NCBI GenBank assembly: GCA_029259975.1
Contig: JAJDEE010000181.1
Coordinates: forward strand, 1 to 9,871
Direction of reading: 5' to 3'
DNA length: 9,871 bases
Origin: Planctomycetota bacterium
Lineage (GTDB): Bacteria > Planctomycetota > Planctomycetia > Pirellulales > Lacipirellulaceae
How positions within the stretch are numbered: the first letter of the stretch is position 1; each line of letters starts with the position of its first letter. The position numbers and the translations under genes were made by a program. The notes beneath the pieces were generated by a model that saw only the letters and a list, made by a program, of their open reading frames with translations, was not told the DNA's origin and did no database searches. Of this stretch, positions 1-7,312 are shown piece by piece.

Positions 1-485
1 GGAGCAAATCCTAAGCGGAATTTCTCGATCGATTCTTGATTGATGCGCCGCTCGGTCAGATACCGCCGTGCCGGCTCTGCCTCAGGCGATTTGAGTAAAC
101 ACTGATGAAATTCGCCCTCCGCCCAGGCCATTGCCTTGTAAAGATTCCGACGATCGAACTGGCTGCTTTGGCCGTCTTGCTTACGCTGCGGAGCAAGATC
201 GATTCCGGCGCGATCGGCGAGCATCTCGAACGCTTCGCGAAAATCGACGCCCTCTATCTTCATCAGAAAGCTAAAAATATCGCCGCCGATGTCACAAACC
301 CAACATTTGAACGATTGCCGATCGGGGTTGATCTGCATGCTCGGCCGAGTGTCGTCGTGCCATGGGCAAAGCGCCACATAACCGCGTCCGCTACGGCGCA
401 AGGCCATATAGCTACTCGTCAGATCGACGATATCAATCGCCTGACGGATCTGCTCTTTTGCATCCTGCATTTCGGAGAGAGACAC
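1..485 (-). CDS. dnaG: DNA primase DnaG, N-terminal part (C-terminus off the window)
   Basis: This gene makes the RNA primers that start DNA replication, acting with the replicative helicase at the fork. About 161 N-terminal codons are visible, running off the left edge. The CHC2 zinc-binding domain is clear: CPWHDDTRPS gives Cys40 and His43, and FKCWVCDIGGD gives Cys61 and Cys64. The opening helix (KEQIRQAIDIVDL, about residues 10-22) and the closing segment ending LGFAP match the DnaG pattern that leads into the RNA polymerase domain. The TOPRIM catalytic domain is not in view. I place the start at a GTG (483-485), which gives MSLSEMQDAKEQ with a weak GAG about 9 nt upstream. The ATG at 468-470, five codons on, is the alternative. 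The frame stays open further upstream, so the start is not settled. The gene lies 66 bp downstream of the HtrA-like gene on the same strand, so co-transcription is possible. The identity is near certain. Confidence 0.95.
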   Translation of the reverse strand, partial: MSLSEMQDAKEQIRQAIDIVDLTSSYMALRRSGRGYVALCPWHDDTRPSMQINPDRQSFKCWVCDIGGDIFSFLMKIEGVDFREAFEMLADRAGIDLAPQRKQDGQSSQFDRRNLYKAMAWAEGEFHQCLLKSPEAEPARRYLTERRINQESIEKFRLGFA

Positions 486-551
486 TTTGATGATCTCAGA
501 TGTAAGAAGTCTGATTAATGATTGGCAATGCGTAGCAATTGCTGTTTCGCA

Positions 552-1790
552 TTACAGCGAGCCAACAGGCCTCGCCGCTACCTTGACCGTTAGGGTTTTG
601 TGACTTGGTACACCACCTACCAAACGTACGACTTCGATCGGAACCTTCGAGCCAATTGGTGTCGCGGCGATAGCTCGACTCAGCAATGTGGGATCAGAGA
701 ATTCAACCCCGCCCCAACTCAAGATGACATCGCTACGCTCGATCCCAGCCTCTGAAGCGGGCGTGTTTTCACGTACTTCGAGGACCCACACGCCTTGATC
801 GCTTCCTAAAGCCAACTCCAATTCCCGCGCAATGTGGCCCGGCACCTTGGCCGGCCCCACACCTAAATAGCCTCGCGTGACCCAGCCCTCTTTACGAAGC
901 TGCTCGTAGGTTGACCTGGCAATTGAACTCGGAATCGAAAAGCTGATGCCTTGATAAGAGCGTCCAAAAATTGCGGTATTGATCCCCACAATTTCTCCCT
1001 CCATATTCACCAGTGGCCCACCGCTATTCCCAGGATTGACTGCGGCGTCGGTCTGCAAGAACTCTTGGTAGACCGACTGATGACGGCTGGGAATACCTCG
1101 CCGCTCTTTGGCGCTCACGATGCCGAAGGTGATGCTTTTTTGCAGCCCAAACGGACTACCAAGCGCCCAAACCATTTCGCCGACATCAAGATCATCACTA
1201 TCGCCCCATTTGGCAGCGATCAGCCCGTCCAACTCGGTCTTCAAAATCGCCAAGTCGACCAACGGATCGGCGCCCACCACAGTCGCCACCCCGTGTCGAC
1301 CATCGCTGAGTACAATCTCTGCAGAACGGACCTTCTCGATTACGTGGTAGTTCGTAACGATGTACCCCGCCGAGTCGATAATAACACCCGATCCTAGCCC
1401 CTCACCCCGGTTATTATTTGTGTGAATGCTAACGACACTCGGGCGGACGTATTTGGCAAGCCACGTTGAGACATCGGAAAAACTGCTACCCGCAAACTCT
1501 TGCTTCACTTCGCGCGCTGCTTCGTACTTCGCACGCTCCTTACCAACGGTGATAGCGTACTGAATTTTTTCAACAACCGAAGGGGTCACCAAAACAGCGA
1601 AAATCAGGCCGAAAATCCACAACAAACGGCGCAGTCGGCACAGGTCTTGCTGAGTGGCCGGCGCATCGGGAGAATCCGTAGCTGGAGACTCCCCGGGCGG
1701 GTGTAGCAGAGGGTGCGGCAGCGGGTCGATCGACGACACCGGCTCCATCGACCTAGAGACATCGTCTGGCGAGTTTGGATTTTGATACAC
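552..1790 (-). CDS. HtrA/Deg-family trypsin-like serine protease, membrane-anchored, one PDZ domain
   Basis: This is probably an envelope protein-quality-control protease of the DegP/DegQ/DegS family. Residues 1-50 are proline-rich and polar. Residues 53-70 form one hydrophobic segment (LLWIFGLIFAVLV) preceded by Arg, which fits an uncleaved N-terminal anchor with the protease domain outside the cytoplasm. The trypsin-like domain covers about residues 112-295 with a complete triad: His149 in TNYHV, Asp179 in DLAILK and Ser256 in GNSGGPL. A single PDZ domain follows (about 305-407, beginning RGYLGV). One anchor plus one PDZ is the DegS/HhoA-like layout, at 412 residues. The start is a GTG, chosen because AGGAGG (1801-1806) lies 10 nt upstream; the ATG at 1746-1748 (Met15) has only a weak AGG. 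Divergent aat lies upstream and dnaG follows 66 bp downstream. The family is secure, but the paralogue is not, so no symbol is given. Confidence 0.93.
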   Translation of the reverse strand: MYQNPNSPDDVSRSMEPVSSIDPLPHPLLHPPGESPATDSPDAPATQQDLCRLRRLLWIFGLIFAVLVTPSVVEKIQYAITVGKERAKYEAAREVKQEFAGSSFSDVSTWLAKYVRPSVVSIHTNNNRGEGLGSGVIIDSAGYIVTNYHVIEKVRSAEIVLSDGRHGVATVVGADPLVDLAILKTELDGLIAAKWGDSDDLDVGEMVWALGSPFGLQKSITFGIVSAKERRGIPSRHQSVYQEFLQTDAAVNPGNSGGPLVNMEGEIVGINTAIFGRSYQGISFSIPSSIARSTYEQLRKEGWVTRGYLGVGPAKVPGHIARELELALGSDQGVWVLEVRENTPASEAGIERSDVILSWGGVEFSDPTLLSRAIAATPIGSKVPIEVVRLVGGVPSHKTLTVKVAARPVGSL

Positions 1791-1800
1791 TAAACCTTTT

Positions 1801-1806
1801 CCTCCT
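1801..1806 (-). promoter_or_regulatory. Shine-Dalgarno site that fixes the GTG start of the HtrA-like gene
   Basis: The minus strand reads AGGAGG, a full anti-16S match, followed by ten bases (AAAAGGTTTA) and then GTG at 1790. This supports translation from the GTG rather than from the internal ATG 42 bp downstream. The spacing is slightly long but acceptable. Confidence 0.75.
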
Positions 1807-1845
1807 AATCAATCTCTCTCAACACTACTGAGGTGACTCTGCTTG

Positions 1846-1851
1846 ATTATA
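1846..1851 (-). promoter_or_regulatory. Candidate -10 box (TATAAT) for the HtrA-like gene
   Basis: The minus strand carries a perfect TATAAT 55 bp upstream of the GTG start, which would give a leader of roughly 45-50 nt. No good TTGACA-like -35 is seen at 16-18 bp spacing (the 17-bp position reads GAGCAG). It is therefore either a weak or activator-dependent promoter, or chance in an AT-rich patch. On the plus strand the overlapping TATACT/TATGAT (1848-1858) could serve aat in the same way, also without a clear -35. Confidence 0.35.
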
Positions 1852-1883
1852 CTATGATTCCGGTTTTCCTGCTCGAAATCAAA

Positions 1884-1915
1884 GCCCCCTTTTTTCCAGG
1901 CCCCTTTTTTTCCAG
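1884..1915. repeat. Two-copy 16-bp tandem repeat in the divergent intergenic region
   Basis: GCCCCCTTTTTTCCAG (1884-1899) is followed directly by GCCCCTTTTTTTCCAG (1900-1915), with one C/T difference. Each unit is a polypyrimidine run ending in CCAG. It lies 25 bp before the aat start, so it would fall in the aat leader or core promoter. It looks like a small slippage duplication. Whether it affects aat expression cannot be told from sequence. Confidence 0.8.
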
Positions 1916-1940
1916 ACTCTACTAACGCCTGTTGGACAAC

Positions 1941-2609
1941 ATGCCGTCAAAATTCTTTCCATCGCCCACCGATGCAACGCCGGACGGTCTCGTCACGGTG
2001 GGAGGCTCGCTCTCGCCCGACCGGCTGCTCGACGCCTATCGCCACGGTATCTTCCCCTGGCCTGTTTACGAAAAAGACATGATGCTCTGGTGGTCGCCCG
2101 ACCCGCGAGCCATCTTGCCACTCGACGGTTTTTATATTTCCAAAAGACTCCGCCGGACACTTCGGTCGGACAAGTTCCACGTCACGTGCGACCAAGCTTT
2201 TGACGAAGTGATTGCTAGCTGCGCGACCGGACCAGGTCGCGAAGGCGGCACCTGGCTAACCGGCGAGATGGTCGCCGCTTATATCCGACTTCACGACCTC
2301 GGCCATGCCCACAGCATCGAAGTTTGGCACGACGAACAACTGGCCGGCGGCACCTACGGCATCGCCATCGGTGGCGCGTTCGCCGCCGAAAGCATGTTTT
2401 ACCGAGTACGCGATGCCTCGAAAGTAGCACTCGCGCATCTGGTCACGCATCTCAACGAACGCGGCTTTCAACTGCTCGACGTTCAACAGTGGACGCCCCA
2501 CACTAGCCGCTTAGGCGTTATCGAAATCCCGCGCGCTAAGTACCTTGATCACTTGGCGACGGCCGTCGATCTGCCGGTGACATTCGGCAATAAGGCGAAC
2601 GGCAAATGA
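1941..2609 (+). CDS. aat: Leucyl/phenylalanyl-tRNA--protein transferase
   Basis: Aat transfers Leu or Phe from charged tRNA to proteins with N-terminal Arg or Lys in the cytoplasm, marking them for ClpS/ClpAP (bacterial N-degron pathway). The family signatures appear in order: GIFPW (residues 36-40), WWSPDPRAILP (50-60), GGTWLT (102-107), GHAHSIEVW (121-129), AAESMF (148-153) and LLDVQQ (178-183). Glu150, Asp180 and Gln182 align with the E. coli catalytic-site residues Glu156, Asp186 and Gln188. At 222 residues it is close to the 234 of E. coli, with a shorter N-terminus. I chose the ATG at 1941, with a weak TTGGA just upstream; an in-frame TTG at 1932 would add three residues. It is the only plus-strand gene here, divergent from the HtrA-like gene and convergent with the SNF2 gene. 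No clpS or clpA is in view. The identity is very secure. Confidence 0.96.
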   Translation: MPSKFFPSPTDATPDGLVTVGGSLSPDRLLDAYRHGIFPWPVYEKDMMLWWSPDPRAILPLDGFYISKRLRRTLRSDKFHVTCDQAFDEVIASCATGPGREGGTWLTGEMVAAYIRLHDLGHAHSIEVWHDEQLAGGTYGIAIGGAFAAESMFYRVRDASKVALAHLVTHLNERGFQLLDVQQWTPHTSRLGVIEIPRAKYLDHLATAVDLPVTFGNKANGK

Positions 2610-2612
2610 GAA

Positions 2613-2686
2613 TTTACCGTAGGATAGGCTTCCAGCCTGTCCGTGGTGCTTTGACCGACAGGCTGGAAGCCTATCCTACGGGTAAA
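2613..2686. repeat. Long palindromic intergenic element (REP-like hairpin)
   Basis: The arms 2617-2641 and 2657-2681 are perfect 25-bp reverse complements, with core GGATAGGCTTCCAGCCTG against CAGGCTGGAAGCCTATCC. They enclose a 15-nt loop. After one bulged G (2682) four more A/T pairs extend the stem to 2613/2686. The left arm starts 4 bp after the aat stop codon. No T-tract follows on either strand, so it is not a classical intrinsic terminator, though it could block read-through between the convergent genes. I recall the same motif scattered in planctomycete genomes, like the REP elements that RAYT transposases mobilise. No transposase is in this window. Confidence 0.85.
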
Positions 2687-2741
2687 AACCTCTCTGCCGC
2701 TCGCCTAAACTTGAAAACACAAGATGACTAGGTAAGAGTCT

Positions 2742-5700
2742 TCAACTCAAAATCAACTGCAAATCTTCTGCCGTCAGATTACGAATAAGGCTCTCGTCGG
2801 CGGTGATGATCGCGTTTGCCAAATCGCGTTTACTCTTTTGCAGCTCGAGCACTTTCTCCTCGACCGTATCGCGGGCGATGATACGGTAGGCAAACACCTG
2901 CTGGGTCTGACCAATGCGATGCGTGCGATCGATTGCTTGTGCCTCAACGGCGGGATTCCACCAAGGGTCAAGAATAAACACATAGTCGGCCGCCGTCAGG
3001 TTCAACCCCGAGCCGCCCGCTTTCAAGCTAATCAGAAACAACGGGCAGTTTTCGTCGGTCTGAAAACGCTCGACTTTTTCTTTGCGGTTTCGAGTTTTGC
3101 CGTCAAGATACTCGTACGTAGTGCCTGCCTTGTCGAGCCGTTCCCGAGCAATTGCCAGCAGACTTGTAAATTGCGAGAACACCAACGCCTTGTGCCCCTC
3201 AGCAACGATCTCTTCAACCTGCTGCATCAAAACTTCGAGCTTGGCACTGGGTTGGCCTACCTTTTTCTTGTCGACCAAACCCAGGTGGCACGAAGCTTGC
3301 CGCAGTCGTAACAGCGCTTCCAGGACATGGATTTTTGATTGCTTAAGTCCTTTTTGGTCGATCTTTTTCGCCAGTTTGGCCCGATAGAAATCGCGTAGCT
3401 CGTTATAGGCTTTGCGATCTTTCGGCAGCAGATCACAATACAGCGTTTGCTCGGTCTTGTCTGGCAGTTCGGTCAGCACTTGTTGTTTGGTACGACGCAG
3501 CATAAACGGAGCTATCGCTCGCGACAGAACGCCCAGTGATTCGCTCTCTCCTGGCTGCGCTGACTTGCAAAGCGAAGTAAAAGCTCCGGTCCGGCCTAGC
3601 ATTCCTGGGTTCAAAAACTCGAACAACGACCATAGCTCTCCCAGATGATTTTCGATCGGCGTGCCCGTCAAAGCGAGCCGATGATCGGCCTGCAACAAAC
3701 GACATGCCTTGGCCGCTTGGCTAGTGGCATTCTTGATCGCCTGCGATTCATCGAGGATCGCATAATCAAACCGCAACTCCTTCAGCTCGGCAATATCACG
3801 GCGTAGCGTGCCATAAGTCGTAACGATCAAATGGTAATCGCCCAGGTCCCCGACACGCTCCTTACGACCCAGCCCCGTGTAATCGGCCACCTGCAATTTG
3901 GGAGTGAATCGCTTGGCTTCATCAATCCAGTTGAAAATTAAACTCTTCGGCACCACGACCAACGTGGGAAGACGCGTCTCGTCCTTTTTTAGTCGTCGTG
4001 TCCTGCGCTGCTCTAACAAAGCCAAGACTTGCACCGTTTTGCCAAGCCCCATATCGTCGGCTAAGCAGCCACCCAAACCTAACGACTGTAAAAAATGAAA
4101 CCAACCCAGTCCTTCTTTCTGATAATCACGCAGCACACCATGAAACGTCTTCGACGGCTCTTTCGGTTTCACGCCAGAGAATGATCGTAGTCGCTTGCGA
4201 AACTGGCTAAATTTCCGGTCAAAGCTAACGTCCTCTTGCTCCGACAGCATCGCATCGAGCATCAATGCCTGCGATGGCTGAAAGCGGACTTTGCCGTCTT
4301 CGGTCACGCCCAGGTCGGTTAGCCGCGCGTAGCGATCAAGCCACTTCTCTGGCAACATCCCACGCGAACCATCGCCAAGCTCGACATATTTCTCGCCTTT
4401 GCGGACTGCGGCTAGTAACTCGGGCAGCTTGGCTTCAACGCCATCGAAATCGACCGTCGCGTCGAGTTCAAACCAGTCGATCTCCGAGGTCACCTCGATA
4501 TTAAAACCGCCTGCCGTACGAAACAGTTTCCCTTCTGCTTCGACATGCCAACCCGTTGACGTCAACGCGTCGACGACTCGCGCAAGCCGAGATTGAGGAA
4601 TCTCCAAATCATTTTCCGGAGCGTAATAACCCGTGGGAGCCTGCAAACCCAATTGCCCCAACTCGGCAAGGCGGGCAGCTTCTGCCTCGCGATCGCGTAC
4701 CAGAATGCGAGTTACTTGCTGCTTAGCCACTTTCTTGGTTGTAGGCTTGTCTGGGGTTTCTATTGCCCCAGTTTGAGCCGAGGCAGCTGGCACTTCCTGC
4801 TCGCCGTAGCGGAAAAAAACGTCCGCACCAAGCTTTTGTCCACTCGTATTAGGACTTTTGCTGGGAGCATGGATTTTAATGCTCGGCTGGGGAGTTTCGC
4901 GGATCTCTTCCCAGCTTAAATTGTCTGGTAACTTCAGCGGCGGCAGCGCCGGTGCAGACCACAGCTGCTGGAGAAACGCTGCGCGATCTTTGTACGGTAT
5001 TTGGATCGGCCCTGGAGCTTGCAGCAGGAGTATCAGCCAATCGTAGATCGCTCCCTGCGCATCTAAACGAGCAAGCTTGTTGTCCATCAACAACAGACCC
5101 GTCGGCGAGGGCATCACGCCTTCGGAAAGCGGCCGAACTTGATCGTCGCGTTTGTAGTACCCGCCGAGAGTCCATCTTTTCTGTTTGTCGTCGGGAAACA
5201 ACTCCAACTGAAGTTGCCACGCTGGCCCATCATCCCAAACGAGAGGGCTGGCTTCGTCCACAGGCAACATACAGTCAAGCTGCCAGACAAATCGTCCCGA
5301 CTCGGCCAAGCGAGGCAGCAATGACTCGTAAACGGATGACGGCAGGGCCACTGCATCTACCGAAGTCTGATATCCGTAGCGGAATCGGTCCGAAAAACCC
5401 AGCTCTTCGGGAAATTGAACGAGCTGCGACAATAGATCGCGATCCGTCGGGTCGGAAAATAATGCAATACCGCTCTCGTCCAACGCCAACGATTTAATCT
5501 TGCCAAATTCGCCGTTCTTCTTCAACTCTCGCTGAAAAAGCTGGATCAACAGCGTGCCTTGGTTCACACATTTGCCAACGTCCAGCACATACCACGCTTC
5601 GCGCTGCTTGCCAAAGAGAGTTCCTCTGCTTCCGTTGCTTTGCCCTGGCAAGCTGATCGCATTCATACAGAGCTGCCAATGCGGGACCGCCGGTTTTGCC

Positions 5701-6173
5701 AATTTGCTTCGCGAGTTCTTTCGCTTGGCAGTCTTGCTGCCTGAGGAATTTACGTTTCTCACCAATTCCTTCGCCGCGACTTTTGACGATGGCAACAAGC
5801 TCTTCAGGCCAAAGTCATCAACGTAAAAATCGTCGGCTTCTGGATCGATTTCCAGCAAGTCCAACTGACCAAATCCAGGCACACGATTCGCGTCTCTTGT
5901 CTGATCCATCTCCAAAAGTGTGGCCCAAAGATGCTTGCAATGGTAACCCTCCTCGAACCGAGGGCAATCGCAAGAAACCGACAGATAACCGTCCTTGGCA
6001 TCACTCCAGTCGATAAAGACACCGTAGTAGTTATGGTAAGAGCCTTCGGCAGTGGCCGAAATGGATGTCGCCTTAGCCGTTCCTAGCGACACCATCTCCT
6101 CGAGAAAATACGAACGTCCACGAGTCTTGTCACCTGTGTTAAACTCGTCGCGGCATCGTTCAGACAGTTTCAT
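2742..6173 (-). CDS. SNF2-family DNA-dependent ATPase with N-terminal SWIM zinc finger
   Basis: This 1143-residue protein is a likely ATP-driven DNA translocase, relative to bacterial RapA/HepA and SWI2/SNF2 remodelers. A SWIM zinc finger sits near the N-terminus (Cys68, Cys70, Cys79, His81; VSCDCP...HCKH). Residues about 140-165 are Lys/Arg/Ser-rich, and about 430-485 form a low-complexity linker. The SNF2 core runs from about 680: motif I DDMGLGKT (706-713, Lys712), motif II DESQ (808-811) and motif III TGTP (836-839). In the second RecA-like lobe come FSQF (999-1002), GGSGLNL (1053-1059) and motif VI QAIDRTHRIGQ (1079-1089, Arg1083 and Arg1086). All ATPase motifs are intact. The middle region (170-670) I do not recognise in detail. 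The start is well supported by GGAGGTGA (6179-6186) five bases before ATG. It converges with aat and lies 149 bp downstream of the isomerase-like gene. A role in transcription recycling or repair is inference. Confidence 0.95.
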   Translation of the reverse strand: MKLSERCRDEFNTGDKTRGRSYFLEEMVSLGTAKATSISATAEGSYHNYYGVFIDWSDAKDGYLSVSCDCPRFEEGYHCKHLWATLLEMDQTRDANRVPGFGQLDLLEIDPEADDFYVDDFGLKSLLPSSKVAAKELVRNVNSSGSKTAKRKNSRSKLAKPAVPHWQLCMNAISLPGQSNGSRGTLFGKQREAWYVLDVGKCVNQGTLLIQLFQRELKKNGEFGKIKSLALDESGIALFSDPTDRDLLSQLVQFPEELGFSDRFRYGYQTSVDAVALPSSVYESLLPRLAESGRFVWQLDCMLPVDEASPLVWDDGPAWQLQLELFPDDKQKRWTLGGYYKRDDQVRPLSEGVMPSPTGLLLMDNKLARLDAQGAIYDWLILLLQAPGPIQIPYKDRAAFLQQLWSAPALPPLKLPDNLSWEEIRETPQPSIKIHAPSKSPNTSGQKLGADVFFRYGEQEVPAASAQTGAIETPDKPTTKKVAKQQVTRILVRDREAEAARLAELGQLGLQAPTGYYAPENDLEIPQSRLARVVDALTSTGWHVEAEGKLFRTAGGFNIEVTSEIDWFELDATVDFDGVEAKLPELLAAVRKGEKYVELGDGSRGMLPEKWLDRYARLTDLGVTEDGKVRFQPSQALMLDAMLSEQEDVSFDRKFSQFRKRLRSFSGVKPKEPSKTFHGVLRDYQKEGLGWFHFLQSLGLGGCLADDMGLGKTVQVLALLEQRRTRRLKKDETRLPTLVVVPKSLIFNWIDEAKRFTPKLQVADYTGLGRKERVGDLGDYHLIVTTYGTLRRDIAELKELRFDYAILDESQAIKNATSQAAKACRLLQADHRLALTGTPIENHLGELWSLFEFLNPGMLGRTGAFTSLCKSAQPGESESLGVLSRAIAPFMLRRTKQQVLTELPDKTEQTLYCDLLPKDRKAYNELRDFYRAKLAKKIDQKGLKQSKIHVLEALLRLRQASCHLGLVDKKKVGQPSAKLEVLMQQVEEIVAEGHKALVFSQFTSLLAIARERLDKAGTTYEYLDGKTRNRKEKVERFQTDENCPLFLISLKAGGSGLNLTAADYVFILDPWWNPAVEAQAIDRTHRIGQTQQVFAYRIIARDTVEEKVLELQKSKRDLANAIITADESLIRNLTAEDLQLILS

Positions 6174-6199
6174 TTACTTCACCTCCATGCAATTTGCGC

Positions 6200-6234
6200 A
6201 GACACTGGCTGTAACTGCTAGCAATATAGTGTCT
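6200..6234. repeat. Inverted repeat in the leader of the SNF2 gene (possible operator)
   Basis: AGACACT (6200-6206) and AGTGTCT (6228-6234) are perfect 7-bp inverted repeats 21 bp apart, upstream of the SNF2 start. The inner edge of the distal copy overlaps TATATT on the minus strand (6223-6228), a possible -10 box with no convincing -35. The arrangement could be an operator or a weak leader stem, but a 7-bp match at this spacing can arise by chance. Confidence 0.25.
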
Positions 6235-6322
6235 CTACGAAACGATCGCTAGTTGAGTTCGTCTTACAGTTTGGAGCGTCAAACGAACAGCTTTCACACT
6301 CCGTAATATTCGCAAAGTTTCT

Positions 6323-7234
6323 CTAAACGATCAAAGGTCGCAGCACATTGTAGCTAATCTGCAATGACTTCCGTCGCCGCTCGACCGAGCCTTCGAACGC
6401 TTCGTCTTCGACCTCAACGCAGACAGCACCATCAAAACCGACGTCGGTCAGCGCTCCCACCCACTTGCCCCAATCGATATCACCCAAGCCAGGAATTTTT
6501 GCCGTGCTGCGTTCCATCGGCAATACAAGCGAGCCGACTTCGTTGAGTCGCTCGACGTCGACGCGCATGTCTTTAGCATGTGCATGAAAAATACGTGAGC
6601 CAAACTCGCGAATCGGGGCGATCGGATCCATCAACTGCATCTGCAAATGCGAAGGGTCGTAATTGAGTCCGAAATTTTCAGACGGAATCGCCTCGAACAT
6701 TCGCCGCCAAATCTCTGGAGTACGTGCCAAATTCAGCCCAAATGGCCATGTATCGGCAAATAGCATCGGGCAGTTTTCGATGCCGATGCGAATATTGCGA
6801 TCTTCTGCATGACGTATAAAGGCGGGCCATACTTCGGTAAACTTCTTGAAATTGTCTTCCAGCGACCATGTGTGATTCGCCCCAACGAACGCATTAACCG
6901 TCGACAGGCCAAGCATCGCCGCCGCGTCAATCACCTTGGGCAAATGCTCGCAAGCCGCCTTCGCCTGCCCGACATCGGCCGACAAAGGAATCGAATAATA
7001 GCCCAGCGCCGAGATCGCTACACCGTACTTTTCGCACAAAGCAAGCGTATCGTCCGCCTTAGACTGCGTGATATCGGTCACGTCGAGGTGCATCACCCCG
7101 CCGTACTTTCGATCTGGCCCGCCGAGAGGCCAGCACATCACTTCGACGCAGTCGTAGCCAATAGCTGCCGCGTGCTGCAAAACCTCTTCGAACGAAAGAT
7201 CACCAAAAATTGCGCTGACGAAACCGAGTTGCAT
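6323..7234 (-). CDS. Sugar phosphate isomerase/epimerase-like TIM-barrel protein (AP endonuclease 2 superfamily)
   Basis: This 303-residue protein probably folds as a metal-dependent TIM barrel of the xylose isomerase/AP endonuclease 2 type, found in sugar and inositol catabolism enzymes. The likely metal site is Glu153 (IGIENCPM), Asp193 with His196 (NYDPSHLQ), His219 (HAHAKD) and Glu274 (VEVEDE), the usual order for this fold. The N-terminus (MQLGFVSAI) and a first strand and helix followed by VEVMCWP match the family. The substrate cannot be read from sequence. I chose the ATG at 7232-7234 because homologues I recall begin this way, and the 72 bp upstream encode a Ser/Thr-rich tail and carry a TGGCAAG direct repeat. 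No Shine-Dalgarno site is visible. A GTG at 7304-7306, six bases after the preceding stop codon, would add 24 residues and tighten coupling to the PLP gene upstream. Confidence 0.85.
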   Translation of the reverse strand: MQLGFVSAIFGDLSFEEVLQHAAAIGYDCVEVMCWPLGGPDRKYGGVMHLDVTDITQSKADDTLALCEKYGVAISALGYYSIPLSADVGQAKAACEHLPKVIDAAAMLGLSTVNAFVGANHTWSLEDNFKKFTEVWPAFIRHAEDRNIRIGIENCPMLFADTWPFGLNLARTPEIWRRMFEAIPSENFGLNYDPSHLQMQLMDPIAPIREFGSRIFHAHAKDMRVDVERLNEVGSLVLPMERSTAKIPGLGDIDWGKWVGALTDVGFDGAVCVEVEDEAFEGSVERRRKSLQISYNVLRPLIV

Positions 7235-7312
7235 GGCAGTTGATGTTGAGTGAGTGGTGGCAAGTGGTTGGCAAGAACCGCGATGCAACGCATCAACGGA
7301 AGACACCCCAGC

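Noticed and set aside
105..518. A 137-codon open frame on the plus strand opposite dnaG.
   Set aside because: The minus strand reads a clear DnaG zinc-binding domain; the plus-strand translation has no recognisable motif and is a shadow of the coding frame.
527..553. AATGCG/CGCATT inverted repeat with an inner AGCAATTGCT palindrome at the 3' end of the HtrA-like gene, considered as a terminator.
   Set aside because: The stem is only 6 bp around a 15-nt loop, partly inside the stop codon, and no T-tract follows on the minus strand.
951..1397. A 148-codon plus-strand open frame inside the HtrA-like gene.
   Set aside because: It is antisense to the catalytic domain, including the GNSGGPL motif, and looks like a shadow frame.
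2613..2686. The palindrome read as a rho-independent terminator for aat.
   Set aside because: The stem is followed by GGTAAAAACC on the plus strand, not a T run. The reverse direction also lacks a T run.
4952..5497. A 181-codon plus-strand open frame inside the SNF2 gene, long enough to suggest an antisense gene.
   Set aside because: It lies wholly within a coherent SNF2-family protein, has an Arg/Ser/Thr-rich composition typical of antisense frames, and shows no ribosome site or domain.
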